Counted from the first letter of the stretch, positions 1 through 8,273 are shown. The stretch: DNA of 64,000 bases from Pedobacter sp. AK013 (GCF_014205835.1 NZ_JACHCQ010000029.1:1-64000); one strand, 5' to 3'. The notes: generated from the sequence alone by a model not told the origin. A program made the numbers and translations.

Positions 1-585
1 CCCGAACCCGGGGTACCCGGAGTACCAGTTTTACCTGGCTGTCCTTCAACACCTACTACACCTGCATCGCCTTTATCTCCCTTGTCGCCTTTTGCACCGT
101 TAATATTGGTCCAGCTATTAGTTGTTGGATTGTAAACCCAGGTTCCGCTGTCATTGGTTACAATCGTAATACCTGCACCCGGAGCACCTGGTGTGCCCGA
201 ACCCGGGGTACCCGGAGTACCAGTTTTACCTGGCTGTCCTTCAACACCTACTACACCTGCATCGCCTTTATCTCCCTTGTCGCCTTTTGCACCGTTAATA
301 TTGGTCCAGCTATTAGTTGTTGGATTGTAAACCCAGGTTCCGCTGTCATTGGTTACAATCGTAACGCCTGCGCCCGGAGCACCTGGTGTACCCGAACCCG
401 GAATACCCGGAGTACCAGTTTTCCCTGGCTGTCCTTCAACACCAACTATACCTGCATCGCCTTTATCTCCCTTGTCGCCTTTTGGACCATTGATATTGGT
501 CCAGGTATTCGTTGTCGGATTATAAACCCAGGTTCCGCTGTCATTGGTTACAATCGTAACGCCTGCACCCGGAGCACCTGGTGTG
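1..585. repeat. three tandem 195-bp coding repeats
   Basis: Units start at 1, 196 and 391 and end at 585. The period of 195 bp is exactly 65 codons, so copy number can change without a frameshift. The units at 1 and 196 differ at only a few bases, such as the ATAATACC versus GTAACGCC stretch. The unit at 391 is more diverged (GAATACC in place of GGGTACC, plus several third-position changes). More copies probably lie left of the window. Confidence 0.95.
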
Positions 586-941
586 CCCGTTTTTCCGGGC
601 TGTGCTTCAATAGCTATAACTCCGGGATCACCCTTCAAACCTTTTATATAAACCCATTTTGTGCCATCATTGTAATAAATACCTGGAACAACATCTTTGC
701 TTGTTGCGGTGTTATAAACCATCATACCTGCTACGTGAGCAGTTAATGGAGCTGGATTTGTACTTTCAATAAGTGCGACCCTTGCATGTAATAAACCTTT
801 ATTAGTACTTTCCAATTCAAGCAATGCATCTTTATTTGCTAGATTTCCCTCTGCAATAGTTCCATCCTTTACTTTTTGTTGCCCAAAAACCCCTAAAAAG
901 CAAATTGACAAGCCTAAAGTAATGAGTAAGCGTTTTTTCAT
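1..941 (-). CDS. collagen-like repeat surface/secreted protein, C-terminally truncated by the window edge
   Basis: The reading frame opens at ATG 941 and runs off the left edge with no stop, so only the first 313 codons are visible. Residues 1-21 form a signal peptide (MKKRLLITLGLSICFLGVFG, then QQ). A head region of about 80 residues, similar to those of Bacteroidetes tail-fibre or collagen-like proteins, carries VAGMMVYNTATSKDVVPGIY. Then come Gly-X-Y stretches such as GPKGDKGDKGDAG and GKTGTPGAPGAG, alternating with a non-collagen block VTIVTNDSGTWVYNPTTNTW. Three 65-residue units are present and the array continues outside the window. Collagen-like domains form triple helices and are usually surface adhesins or fibres; the role here is unknown. 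An imperfect AATCTG palindrome lies about 65 bp upstream of the start. Confidence 0.85.
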   Translation of the reverse strand, partial: MKKRLLITLGLSICFLGVFGQQKVKDGTIAEGNLANKDALLELESTNKGLLHARVALIESTNPAPLTAHVAGMMVYNTATSKDVVPGIYYNDGTKWVYIKGLKGDPGVIAIEAQPGKTGTPGAPGAGVTIVTNDSGTWVYNPTTNTWTNINGPKGDKGDKGDAGIVGVEGQPGKTGTPGIPGSGTPGAPGAGVTIVTNDSGTWVYNPTTNSWTNINGAKGDKGDKGDAGVVGVEGQPGKTGTPGTPGSGTPGAPGAGITIVTNDSGTWVYNPTTNSWTNINGAKGDKGDKGDAGVVGVEGQPGKTGTPGTPGS

Positions 942-1465
942 AATATTATTATAATTTTATTATCACATCCTTTCTATCAACTGTTGTTCACTGTTCAATT
1001 GAAATAATCTGTTAATCAGATTTTAGTTGTTGCGAAAAAATTGAATGGGAAAGTGTTTAACAGATTGTATGGTGCAAAGAGAAATATAAAATTGTCCCTA
1101 GAAGAAAACTTGAATACGCACATCTACACGCAACAAACAAAACACTGATTACCAGCTCATTAATAACAAAATCAAAGAAATCAATCAGTACCTCAATCAA
1201 AGATTCAGTATAGTATCTGGTTAAATTTTGAAATAAAGCACAGATCTTAACCTTATGTTATAGGATTAGAATATATATCCCCGTTTAATCTATGAATCTT
1301 TACATGGTGTGATAGTTACACTCAATTGATAAGAACAGCCTTAACAATATTCAGAAAGCGGCCATTAAACCCCAATTAGGTACATTATTACCGACAAGAA
1401 TCCATTAACATCCCCCTCGAATCAATATTGTATCTTTACACTTGTGGTCCAGGTAGTTTATATTT
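942..1465. other. intergenic stretch without a convincing gene
   Basis: An AT-rich spacer of about 520 bp with no open reading frame of credible composition on either strand. An imperfect promoter-like TTCTCTTTG string, reading leftward toward the collagen-like gene, lies near 1075-1085. A palindrome is listed separately at 1006-1022. No RNA gene was recognised. Confidence 0.5.
1006..1022. promoter_or_regulatory. palindrome upstream of the collagen-like gene
   Basis: AATCTG and CAGATT flank a 5-nt centre TTAAT. It lies between a weak promoter-like box (near 1080, minus strand) and the start of the collagen-like gene at 941. It could be an operator or a leader hairpin. The evidence is only the symmetry and the position. 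Confidence 0.35.
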
Positions 1466-1570
1466 TTAAATTATATTCATTACCAGGCCCAGCTCAAAGC
1501 ATAGTAAAATAGCCAGGACAATTACAATTAACATCAACAACCTAACTACGGGATTTGGATCTTTTTTCAT
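1466..1570 (-). CDS. possible 34-residue single-pass membrane miniprotein
   Basis: A short frame from ATG 1570 to TAA 1466-1468 encodes MKKDPNPVVRLLM followed by the hydrophobic run LIVIVLAILLCFELGLVM. This gives a basic/polar N-terminus followed by one clear transmembrane helix, a typical small membrane-protein layout. It lies in an 865-bp gap between the collagen-like gene and the membrane-bound HTH gene. No Shine-Dalgarno is present, which is normal for this phylum. The composition argues for a real gene, but the length alone does not, and no family is recognised. Confidence 0.35.
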   Translation of the reverse strand: MKKDPNPVVRLLMLIVIVLAILLCFELGLVMNII

Positions 1571-1806
1571 TTACATATTTTATCGATGCAAAAGAATAAA
1601 TTTGGAAAGCATAAAAGAAAATCAGGATTACCCAAAGCTACGAACAAAAAGCAAACTACTAATAATCAAAGAATTAATAACAAAACTGCAAACATTTCAG
1701 ATTTTCAATAATTGTGCACCATGATCGTATGCGTAGATACGCGTAGAAATTAAGGCATGAATTTCACTTTCAAATCCGTCATTTTGTAACTGAATAAAAA
1801 ACCGGA

Positions 1807-3177
1807 ATGAGATTTACATATACCAGGGCAATTGCCAAAAAAATTCTTCTTGCATTTCTTGCATGTACTATTGTTGCAGTATTGGCGGCTCTTGTTGCCC
1901 TCAATACGATTACAGACAAGCTTGGCGGCATTTCTAAGCTGGCAACCAACATTGAACAAAACCAATCGAAACCAGAACAGATATTATTGTTAATTCACCG
2001 TGCGGAAGACGACTTCCAGGAGTCGTTGCTTACGACCGGGAATAATAAATATGCCGACTACAATACAAAGATTGTACTGGTTTTTAGCATGATTGATTCC
2101 TTATTGAAAGAAAATGCTGATACTTCTAAACTAACGGCCTCACAAAGTAAAAAAGTGAAGTACTGGTACCATGAAAAAATGAAATTATCGGATAGGTTAT
2201 TTGTACTCAAACGCAGCTTCGATTCCTTGCTCACCATATATTCAGATTTTAATAGGGAGAATACAAGCGGAGATGTGACCAGTATTCATACAGCCCCCCC
2301 CGCTATCCGAAAAATCAATACCGATACGGTATTAAAAGTTACACCTGCGGAAAAAAAAGGTTTTTTTAAAAGAATAAAGGATGCCATCGCCAACAAAAAT
2401 GAGAAGTCTGTTGTTGAGATAAACCATTATAAAAATGTAGTGGTTAGTCCTCCTGATAAACAAAAGACTAATGACGGAGATAAAAAACTGTATGCCAGGA
2501 AGCTGGAATTGCTACGCCAAAAGAATCAAAAACTCCTTACGATACAGAGTGAGCTGATTATTCTGAATTCTCATATCAGTAATGAACTGGAATTCATTAT
2601 CAATAATATAAAAGACATCAATTACAAGTTAATTGATGAGTTTAAAGTAGTGGCTTTAAAAAATTACCAGCAAACCACCACTGTATTGATTCGGTTTTAT
2701 ATATCAGCATTGGCCCTGGTGCTGTTATTTGCGGTTCTGTTGATCGTGTTTATCATTCAGCTGAACAAAGCTGAAGTTTTGCTCAGAAACGAAACCGAAC
2801 AATCTGCCATGGAGGCTCAGCAAAGAATCGATGACCTGATGAAAAAAATTGAATTGAACGAACGAAGTCACTCACCTTCAAAGCTAGAGGCGCTGAAGGA
2901 GATCGTTCACCTTGCGGTTAACAATAATCCTGCATTTCTAATTAAGTTTAATGAATTTGACCCAGATTTCAGCCAGAAGCTGTTAAAAATAGCTCCGCAT
3001 CTGGTTGCAAGCGAAATTGAACTCTGCATACTACTGAGGCTAAATTTTGAAACCAAAGAGATTGCACGCCATACAAAAGCTTCTGTTCGCGCAATTGAAA
3101 GCAAAAAATACAGGGTCAGAAAAAAACTGAATATACCATCGGATAAAGATATCAATATCTGGATGGCCCATATTTAA
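1807..3177 (+). CDS. membrane-anchored sensor-like protein with C-terminal LuxR-type helix-turn-helix
   Basis: A 456-residue protein with a transmembrane helix at about residues 11-33 and a second at about 298-320. Between them is a roughly 260-residue extracytoplasmic region rich in Lys and predicted helix. After the second helix comes a cytoplasmic coiled-coil-like linker (RNETEQSAMEAQQRIDDLMK). The C-terminal 65 residues (SEIELCILLRLNFETKEIA, then SVRAIESKKYRVRKKL) match the LuxR/GerE-like helix-turn-helix that ends many Bacteroidetes TPR and Y_Y_Y regulators. The HTH assignment is by motif recognition; no ligand can be named. The layout suggests a one-component membrane sensor that binds DNA from the membrane. 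No histidine kinase or receiver domain is visible. Confidence 0.75.
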   Translation: MRFTYTRAIAKKILLAFLACTIVAVLAALVALNTITDKLGGISKLATNIEQNQSKPEQILLLIHRAEDDFQESLLTTGNNKYADYNTKIVLVFSMIDSLLKENADTSKLTASQSKKVKYWYHEKMKLSDRLFVLKRSFDSLLTIYSDFNRENTSGDVTSIHTAPPAIRKINTDTVLKVTPAEKKGFFKRIKDAIANKNEKSVVEINHYKNVVVSPPDKQKTNDGDKKLYARKLELLRQKNQKLLTIQSELIILNSHISNELEFIINNIKDINYKLIDEFKVVALKNYQQTTTVLIRFYISALALVLLFAVLLIVFIIQLNKAEVLLRNETEQSAMEAQQRIDDLMKKIELNERSHSPSKLEALKEIVHLAVNNNPAFLIKFNEFDPDFSQKLLKIAPHLVASEIELCILLRLNFETKEIARHTKASVRAIESKKYRVRKKLNIPSDKDINIWMAHI

Positions 3178-3257
3178 TAAACTATCCTCAATATGGCTGA
3201 TATGAAACAATATGCTCATTTTAGGTGCCACCAGTAGGTTACACAAAAAAATATTAT

Positions 3258-3343
<86 letters not shown>

Positions 3344-3345
3344 GG

Positions 3346-3588
3346 TTATATGATGTTATTTTGTTTCAAATAAATGTAGCCATTTACAGACTTATAATAT
3401 TGTTCTCTTCTAAAAGCCTCACTTCTTGAATTAAATTCTTCAAAAAAGTGAATGATGAAAGGGCGCCTAGCTTTCGTTGATTTTACATCTCCCCTATTAT
3501 GTTTGATTAATCTTATTTCCAGGTTTTCAGTACTTCCATAATAGTACTTCCCATCTTTCTCGCTTTTCAAAATATAACTATAAAACAT
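3346..3588 (-). CDS. small GIY-YIG nuclease domain protein
   Basis: An 80-residue protein consisting of one GIY-YIG core. The first strand is MFYSYILKSEKDGKYYYGST, with YSYIL and YYYGS in the GIY and YIG positions. An Arg follows in NLEIRLIKHN, and the conserved Glu lies in SRSEAFRREQYYKS. The length matches the stand-alone UPF0213/YhbQ-like family found in large numbers in Bacteroidetes. Members are structure-related to homing and UvrC-type endonucleases, but most have no assigned substrate. It reads in the same direction as tRNA-Ser and ends 2 nt before the tRNA. A broken copy of the tRNA 5' half lies 47 bp upstream of its start, which suggests that the gene arrived as a tRNA-targeting insertion. 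Confidence 0.85.
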   Translation of the reverse strand: MFYSYILKSEKDGKYYYGSTENLEIRLIKHNRGDVKSTKARRPFIIHFFEEFNSRSEAFRREQYYKSVNGYIYLKQNNII

Positions 3589-3634
3589 AATTATCTTTTA
3601 TTGCAAGTATACAAAGTTTAATTGTTAGTCCCTA

Positions 3635-3693
3635 CTTTCCAAGCGTGCTTGATCAACACTCCCCATAGGGGTCCTTTGGACTGACACCTCTCC
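3635..3693 (-). pseudogene. 5'-half fragment of tRNA-Ser with a 20-bp insertion
   Basis: Read on the minus strand, it starts GGAGAGGTGTCAG exactly like the intact tRNA at 3343. It then carries a 20-bp palindrome-bearing insert (3661-3680, containing CCCCTATGGGG) in the D arm. It resumes with AGTGTTGATCAAGCACGC and TTGGAAAG and diverges after the first base of the 3' anticodon stem. It lacks the 3' half, so it cannot be a functional tRNA. It is in direct orientation relative to the intact gene. Confidence 0.85.
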
Positions 3694-3703
3694 AAGTGGA
3701 TTG

Positions 3704-3711
3704 CAAAAGTA
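3704..3711 (-). promoter_or_regulatory. Bacteroidetes -7 box (TACTTTTG) in front of the tRNA-Ser fragment
   Basis: On the minus strand TACTTTTG fits TAnnTTTG and ends 10 bp before the 5' end of the broken tRNA-Ser copy, the spacing expected for a tRNA promoter. No good -33 TTG is visible. It probably was the original tRNA-Ser promoter and now drives fragment, GIY-YIG gene and tRNA together. Confidence 0.5.
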
Positions 3712-3725
3712 TATTTTTTATTGAT

Positions 3726-3760
3726 AAAAAAAATGCTCCCGATTAAAATCAGGAGCATTT
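3726..3760 (-). terminator. intrinsic terminator of pyk
   Basis: The stem AAATGCTCC/GGAGCATTT (3731-3739 with 3752-3760) extends inward through GATT/AATC with one G-T wobble. It is followed on the minus strand by a run of seven T. It lies 20 bp after the pyk stop codon. Confidence 0.85.
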
Positions 3761-3779
3761 TATAATATGACATTAGAAA

Positions 3780-5210
3780 TTAATCTATAACCGTAATTTT
3801 TAACATATTGGTTTTTCCTTTTGCTTCCATTGGAATAGCAGCAGTATTGATGATAATATCACCTTGTTTAACCAGTTTCTTGCTTTTTAAGAACTCGTTT
3901 ACCTCAATGATGGTGTTATCGGTACTTTCCCACTTATCGTAATAGAAACCTCTTACACCCCAAAGTAAACTTACTGCATTTAATAACGCCCTATTACTGG
4001 TAAAAATAAAGGTTAAAGCTTCCGGACGGTGACTTGAAATTTCGAATGCAGTGTAACCGCTTAACGTCATCGATACAATACCTACCGCGTTAGTTTGTTT
4101 CGCTAAAAAACAAGCCGAATCGCAAATGGCATCGCTTAAGAAAGAAGGCGATTTCGGTTTTAAAAACTTATCGGGATTGAAAGGATAGTTGTTCTGCTCA
4201 ATGTTCTGGATAATTTTTTGCATGGTTTCGATCACGATCAGCGGAAATTCTCCAACTGATGTTTCACCACTTAACATCACAGCATCAGCACCATCTAAAA
4301 CAGAATTCGCCACATCATTTACCTCTGCACGTGTTGGACGTGGGGTAGTGATCATACTCTCTAACATTTGTGTAGCCACAATTACAGGTTTAGAAGCTGC
4401 TCTACATTTAGCAACGATCATTTTTTGTAATAATGGAACTTCTTCCATCGGACACTCAACACCTAAATCGCCACGGGCAACCATAATACCATCTGTTACT
4501 GCAATAATCTCATCGATATTGGCAATAGCTTCCGGTTTTTCGATTTTAGCAATTACACGGGCAGTTTTACCACGTTCTGCAATAATTTTTTTAAGTTCGA
4601 TAATATCTTCTGCCTTACGCACGAAAGATAAACCGATCCACTCTACATCATTTTCTAAAACAAATTCTAAATTTTCGCGATCCTCTGGTGTTAATGAAGG
4701 AATAGAAACTTTAGTATTTGGAAGATTTACACCTTTTCTTGAAGTTAAAATACCACCGTGAACAATCTCACAAACTACTTCATCCTTTAAGTTGGTAGAA
4801 ATCACTTTCATTTGAAGCTTTCCATCATCCAAAAGGATAATTTCGCCCGCCTGAACATCCTGAGGAAAGTTTTGGTAAGTGATGTAAATACGTTCTTCGT
4901 TACCAATACATTCGGTAGTAGTAATTACGGTAGTTTTACCATTGATCAGGTTAATGCCTCCTTCTTTTACTAAACCGATACGGATTTTAGGCCCCTGTAA
5001 ATCGGCAAGGATACCTACATTATAATCGTATTTTTTGTTTAAATCGCGGATGGTATCCAAAACAGCCTGATGATCTGCTTGTGATCCGTGTGAAAAATTT
5101 AGACGGCAAACATCTAAACCTGCGTTAAACATACTATATAATACATCTGGTTTTGCTGATGCAGGCCCAAGCGTGGCAACAATTTTAGTTCTCGAATGAA
5201 AAGGTTTCAT
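3780..5210 (-). CDS. pyk: pyruvate kinase
   Basis: A 476-residue enzyme converting phosphoenolpyruvate and ADP to pyruvate and ATP, the last step of glycolysis, in the cytoplasm. The N-terminus MKPFHSRTKIVATLGPASAK is typical. The substrate region ILADLQGPKIRIG is present, as is the active-site signature IAKIEKPEAIANIDEI with the catalytic Lys. MVARGDLGVECPMEEVP carries metal and substrate ligands. The C-terminal regulatory domain follows from about residue 345. The length is normal. It is transcribed alone: its own promoter box and a folded leader lie upstream, and a strong terminator lies downstream. Confidence 0.97.
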   Translation of the reverse strand: MKPFHSRTKIVATLGPASAKPDVLYSMFNAGLDVCRLNFSHGSQADHQAVLDTIRDLNKKYDYNVGILADLQGPKIRIGLVKEGGINLINGKTTVITTTECIGNEERIYITYQNFPQDVQAGEIILLDDGKLQMKVISTNLKDEVVCEIVHGGILTSRKGVNLPNTKVSIPSLTPEDRENLEFVLENDVEWIGLSFVRKAEDIIELKKIIAERGKTARVIAKIEKPEAIANIDEIIAVTDGIMVARGDLGVECPMEEVPLLQKMIVAKCRAASKPVIVATQMLESMITTPRPTRAEVNDVANSVLDGADAVMLSGETSVGEFPLIVIETMQKIIQNIEQNNYPFNPDKFLKPKSPSFLSDAICDSACFLAKQTNAVGIVSMTLSGYTAFEISSHRPEALTFIFTSNRALLNAVSLLWGVRGFYYDKWESTDNTIIEVNEFLKSKKLVKQGDIIINTAAIPMEAKGKTNMLKITVID

Positions 5211-5228
5211 TTATTAATTGATTTTAGC

Positions 5229-5279
5229 AATGCAGTTTAAGAAAGCACTAATTATTATCTAAAATAATCAAACTGCATT
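5229..5279 (-). promoter_or_regulatory. structured 5' leader hairpin of pyk
   Basis: In the leader between the promoter box (5323-5330) and the pyk start (5210), AATGCAGTTT (5229-5238) is perfectly complementary to AAACTGCATT (5270-5279). Inside the 31-nt loop a second stem ATTATT/AATAAT forms at 5251-5268. No known riboswitch class is recognised. Confidence 0.55.
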
Positions 5280-5322
5280 AAATTTTATATATTTTGTTTT
5301 TTTGTTCTTTGTTTGTAACCGT

Positions 5323-5345
5323 CAAATATAGTGTATTTAATACAC
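5323..5345 (-). promoter_or_regulatory. pyk promoter box with abutting 15-bp palindrome
   Basis: On the minus strand TATATTTG (5323-5330) fits the TAnnTTTG box. Immediately upstream, GTGTATT-T-AATACAC (5331-5345) is a perfect inverted repeat that covers the promoter spacer. Its placement suits a repressor site. The regulator is unknown. Confidence 0.6.
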
Positions 5346-5359
5346 CATGTATATAATTT

Positions 5360-5779
5360 TTATATTACCAAATTCTCACGACTCTTTAATTTGGTTGGAT
5401 CTATCTTTGCAGCCACCTGTATATCAGGCAGTTTATTTAAACCGTTGATTAAATAATCTAAATCTTCCTTATCAATAAATTCTTTAATAATAATAAAAAA
5501 ATCTACTTTGTTCATCTCCGGAATTAGAAAACCATCGCTGCTTTTATTGCAAATTAAGTAGTATTCTACCTCACCTTGCTCTACAAAAAAGTAATATTTG
5601 GAGAAAGACCAGGCTGGTTCGTCGATATTAAAAAATATTTCATGGTCTTCTATTTTTTCAAATTGAGTATTTAACCGGGTATTAATTTTGTGGCAAAGCA
5701 CATAGTCTTTTAAGGGTGCTGTGATCGCAATTAGTATAAAATCAAGGTCTAAGGTAAGTTTTAGGTAAGTCTTATTCAA
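5360..5779 (-). CDS. IPExxxVDY family protein
   Basis: A 139-residue cytoplasmic protein with no signal or membrane segment. It has the family signature as LIPEMNKVDFFII near residues 84-96. This family is restricted to Bacteroidetes and has no established function. It commonly sits beside acpP, fabF and pyk, as here, divergent from acpP and upstream of pyk. The gap to pyk contains the pyk promoter, so the two need not share a transcript. Confidence 0.85.
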   Translation of the reverse strand: MNKTYLKLTLDLDFILIAITAPLKDYVLCHKINTRLNTQFEKIEDHEIFFNIDEPAWSFSKYYFFVEQGEVEYYLICNKSSDGFLIPEMNKVDFFIIIKEFIDKEDLDYLINGLNKLPDIQVAAKIDPTKLKSRENLVI

Positions 5780-5873
5780 AGCGAAATAAATTATTTACAG
5801 AACGAAATTAAAAAACTAATTCTATATTCGCTGTGTTATTGAGATGCCAAAATTACGTATCGAAATAAAAACA

Positions 5874-5904
5874 TTTGAAAATTGTAAGAATTTATTTTTC
5901 TTTG
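5874..5904 (+). promoter_or_regulatory. promoter of the acpP-fabF transcript
   Basis: TTTG at 5874-5877 is followed after 19 bp by TTTCTTTG at 5897-5904, close to the Bacteroidetes -33/-7 pair with one mismatch in TAnnTTTG. The predicted start lies about 30 bp before acpP. Confidence 0.5.
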
Positions 5905-5937
5905 CACAGAATTATTTAACCATTAAATTATAAAATT

Positions 5938-6174
5938 ATGTCTGATATTGCTTCAAGAGTTAAGGCTATTATCGTAGAAAAACTAGGTGTTGACGAAAGC
6001 GAAGTTACGCCAGAGGCTTCATTCACCAACGATTTAGGTGCAGATTCTTTAGATACCGTAGAATTGATTATGGAATTTGAAAAAGAATTCAATGTAGCTA
6101 TTCCTGATGATCAGGCTGAAACCATCGGTACAGTTGGTCAAGCGATTGCTTATTTGGAAAAAAACGTTAAATAG
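5938..6174 (+). CDS. acpP: acyl carrier protein
   Basis: A 78-residue acidic protein with the phosphopantetheine site [15 protein letters not shown]; Ser37 is the attachment residue. It carries growing acyl chains during type II fatty-acid synthesis in the cytoplasm. It ends 21 bp before fabF, with which it forms the usual acpP-fabF-rnc order. The length and all landmark residues are normal. Confidence 0.98.
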   Translation: MSDIASRVKAIIVEKLGVDESEVTPEASFTNDLGADSLDTVELIMEFEKEFNVAIPDDQAETIGTVGQAIAYLEKNVK

Positions 6175-6195
6175 AATTACGCTTTTTCAGTATAA

Positions 6196-7449
6196 ATGGA
6201 ATTAAAAAGAGTAGTAGTAACAGGGTTGGGTGCGCTCACTCCTATAGGCAATAATGTTCCCGATTTTTGGGAAGGATTGACTAACGGGGTGAGTGGCGCT
6301 GCTCCTATTAAGGGTTTTGATACTGAAAAGTTCAAGACCAAATTCGCATGCGAGGTTAAAAATTTTAATCCGGAAGACTTTTTGGAGAAAAAAGAAGCCC
6401 GCAAGCTAGATCCGTTTGTACAATATGCTCTTGTAGCAACAGATGAGGCTGTGAAGGATGGTGGTTTTGATTTTGAAAAATTAGATACCAACCGGATCGG
6501 AGTAATCTGGGGCGCAGGCATAGGTGGGTTGAAAACTTTCCTGGATGAAATTTCGAATTTTGCCAAGGGAGATGGTACGCCAAGATACAATCCATTTTTT
6601 ATCCCTAAAATGATTATTGATATTGCTCCAGGGCATATCTCTATCAAATACGGCTTACGCGGGCCAAATTTTGCAACTGTTTCCGCATGTGCTTCTTCAA
6701 CAAACGCAATGATTGATGCATTTAACTATATCCGCTTGGGTATGGCTGATGTAATTATCAGCGGCGGTTCTGAAGCGATCATTAACGAAGCGGGTATGGG
6801 TGGTTTTAATGCCATGCATGCATTATCAACACGTAACGAAGATCCGGCAACGGCATCACGCCCTTTTGATAAAGACCGTGACGGTTTCGTAGCTGGTGAA
6901 GGTGCAGGAACCATTATTTTAGAAGAACTTGAACATGCAAAAGCAAGAGGTGCAAAAATTTATGCAGAGCTTGTTGGCGGTGGAATGAGTGCTGATGCTA
7001 ATCACATTACGGCACCGCATCCTGAAGGTTTAGGTGCTAGAATGGTAATGACCAATGCCCTTAAAGATGCTGGTTTAACAACTGCTGATATAGATTATAT
7101 CAATGTACACGGTACTTCTACGCCTCTGGGTGATATTAGTGAAACCAAAGCCATTGGTACATTATTTGGCGAGGATGCTTATCGTTTAAACATCAGCTCA
7201 ACCAAATCGATGACTGGCCACCTTTTGGGTGCAGCTGGAGCTATTGAGGCTATTGCAGCAATTCTTTCTGTTAAAAATGATATTGTTCCTCCAACAATCA
7301 ATCACTTTACAGATGATCCTGCATTTGACCCTAAATTGAATTTTACTTTTAACAAAGCGCAAAAACGTACAGTTAGAGCTGCTCTAAGTAATACATTCGG
7401 TTTTGGCGGCCATAACGCTTCTGTTATTTTTAAAAAATACGAGGATTAA
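6196..7449 (+). CDS. fabF: beta-ketoacyl-ACP synthase II
   Basis: A 417-residue condensing enzyme that elongates acyl-ACP with malonyl-ACP. The catalytic triad is visible: Cys165 in TVSACASSTNAM, His305 in NVHGTSTPLGD and His342 in MTGHLLGAAGA. The C-terminal SNTFGFGGHNAS glycine-rich loop is intact. It lies 21 bp after acpP, whose product is its substrate carrier, so the two are almost certainly one transcript. The ATG start is supported by the family N-terminus KRVVVTGLGALTPIGN. Confidence 0.98.
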   Translation: MELKRVVVTGLGALTPIGNNVPDFWEGLTNGVSGAAPIKGFDTEKFKTKFACEVKNFNPEDFLEKKEARKLDPFVQYALVATDEAVKDGGFDFEKLDTNRIGVIWGAGIGGLKTFLDEISNFAKGDGTPRYNPFFIPKMIIDIAPGHISIKYGLRGPNFATVSACASSTNAMIDAFNYIRLGMADVIISGGSEAIINEAGMGGFNAMHALSTRNEDPATASRPFDKDRDGFVAGEGAGTIILEELEHAKARGAKIYAELVGGGMSADANHITAPHPEGLGARMVMTNALKDAGLTTADIDYINVHGTSTPLGDISETKAIGTLFGEDAYRLNISSTKSMTGHLLGAAGAIEAIAAILSVKNDIVPPTINHFTDDPAFDPKLNFTFNKAQKRTVRAALSNTFGFGGHNASVIFKKYED

Positions 7450-7544
7450 TTTAAAACAGCCTTGCTATATAATTTTGTATGCTAATTAAAAATAGATAAC
7501 TTAGTTAAATATGCTAATTAGCCGTTAATTGTGTTATTTATTTA

Positions 7545-8273
7545 ATGCCGATATTAAAATTATATAAACTTTTCCTCTCTCCTGAAAAGGAGTTTGTTAA
7601 AAAGCTGAAAAACATTTTAGGCTTTGTTCCAGGCAATGTTACGCTCTATAAAATGGCGTTCAGGCATCGTTCTGTAGCAAAAGTTTTAAAAAATGGAAGC
7701 AGGAGCAGCAACGAACGCTTAGAATTTTTAGGCGACGCTGTTTTAGGTTCGGTGATAGCAGAGCTGCTTTTTAAACATTATCCCTATAAAGAAGAAGGCT
7801 TTTTAACCGAAATGCGTTCGAAGATTGTAAATAGGGCTAATTTAAACCAGCTGGCAAAGAAAATTGGTTTTGATAAGCTTATTCAGTTCGATCAACGTTC
7901 AGTGAGCATACAAACCAAACACAATTCGATGCTTGGCGATGCTTTTGAAGCCATAGTAGGCGCTATCTACATGGATAAGGGCTACAACTTTACCAAAGAA
8001 TTTTTATTGCGTAGAATTGTAAAACCTCATATCGATATCCACACGTTAGAACTTACAGAAACCAATTTCAAAAGTAAACTGATCGAATGGTGCCAACGCC
8101 ATGGTAAAGATGTAATGTTTGAACTGGCAGAAAATGGTGAAGGCGAAAGCACGAAATTATTTACCATTAGTGCTGTAGTAGAAGGTGAAAAAGTGGGTAC
8201 CGGAAGGGATTATAACAAGAAAAATGCAGAAAAACTAGCCGCAGAGAAGGCTTGCGAAGCATTGAGTATTTAG
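7545..8273 (+). CDS. rnc: ribonuclease III
   Basis: A 242-residue double-strand RNA endonuclease that matures rRNA and processes structured transcripts. The signature NERLEFLGDAVLGSV lies near residues 55-70. The second acidic cluster is HNSMLGDAFEAIVGAIYMD. A C-terminal double-stranded-RNA-binding domain (from about residue 165) ends GRDYNKKNAEKLAAEKACEAL. It follows fabF by 95 bp, a gap holding a TAATTTTG box (7470-7477) and two copies of TATGCTAATTA (7478-7488 and 7510-7520), so it may have its own promoter. Confidence 0.96.
   Translation: MPILKLYKLFLSPEKEFVKKLKNILGFVPGNVTLYKMAFRHRSVAKVLKNGSRSSNERLEFLGDAVLGSVIAELLFKHYPYKEEGFLTEMRSKIVNRANLNQLAKKIGFDKLIQFDQRSVSIQTKHNSMLGDAFEAIVGAIYMDKGYNFTKEFLLRRIVKPHIDIHTLELTETNFKSKLIEWCQRHGKDVMFELAENGEGESTKLFTISAVVEGEKVGTGRDYNKKNAEKLAAEKACEALSI

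Noticed and set aside
1-585. Tandem repeats considered as a CRISPR array
   Set aside because: The units are 195 bp, in frame and coding for collagen-like repeats; no short repeat/spacer alternation and no cas genes.
4189-4761. 190-codon open frame on the plus strand opposite pyk
   Set aside because: It lies wholly antisense to conserved pyruvate kinase codons and has Ser/Ile-rich, unnatural composition without a recognisable domain.
6177-6647. 156-codon minus-strand frame opposite fabF
   Set aside because: Shadow of the fabF reading frame; low-complexity Pro/Ser/Lys composition.
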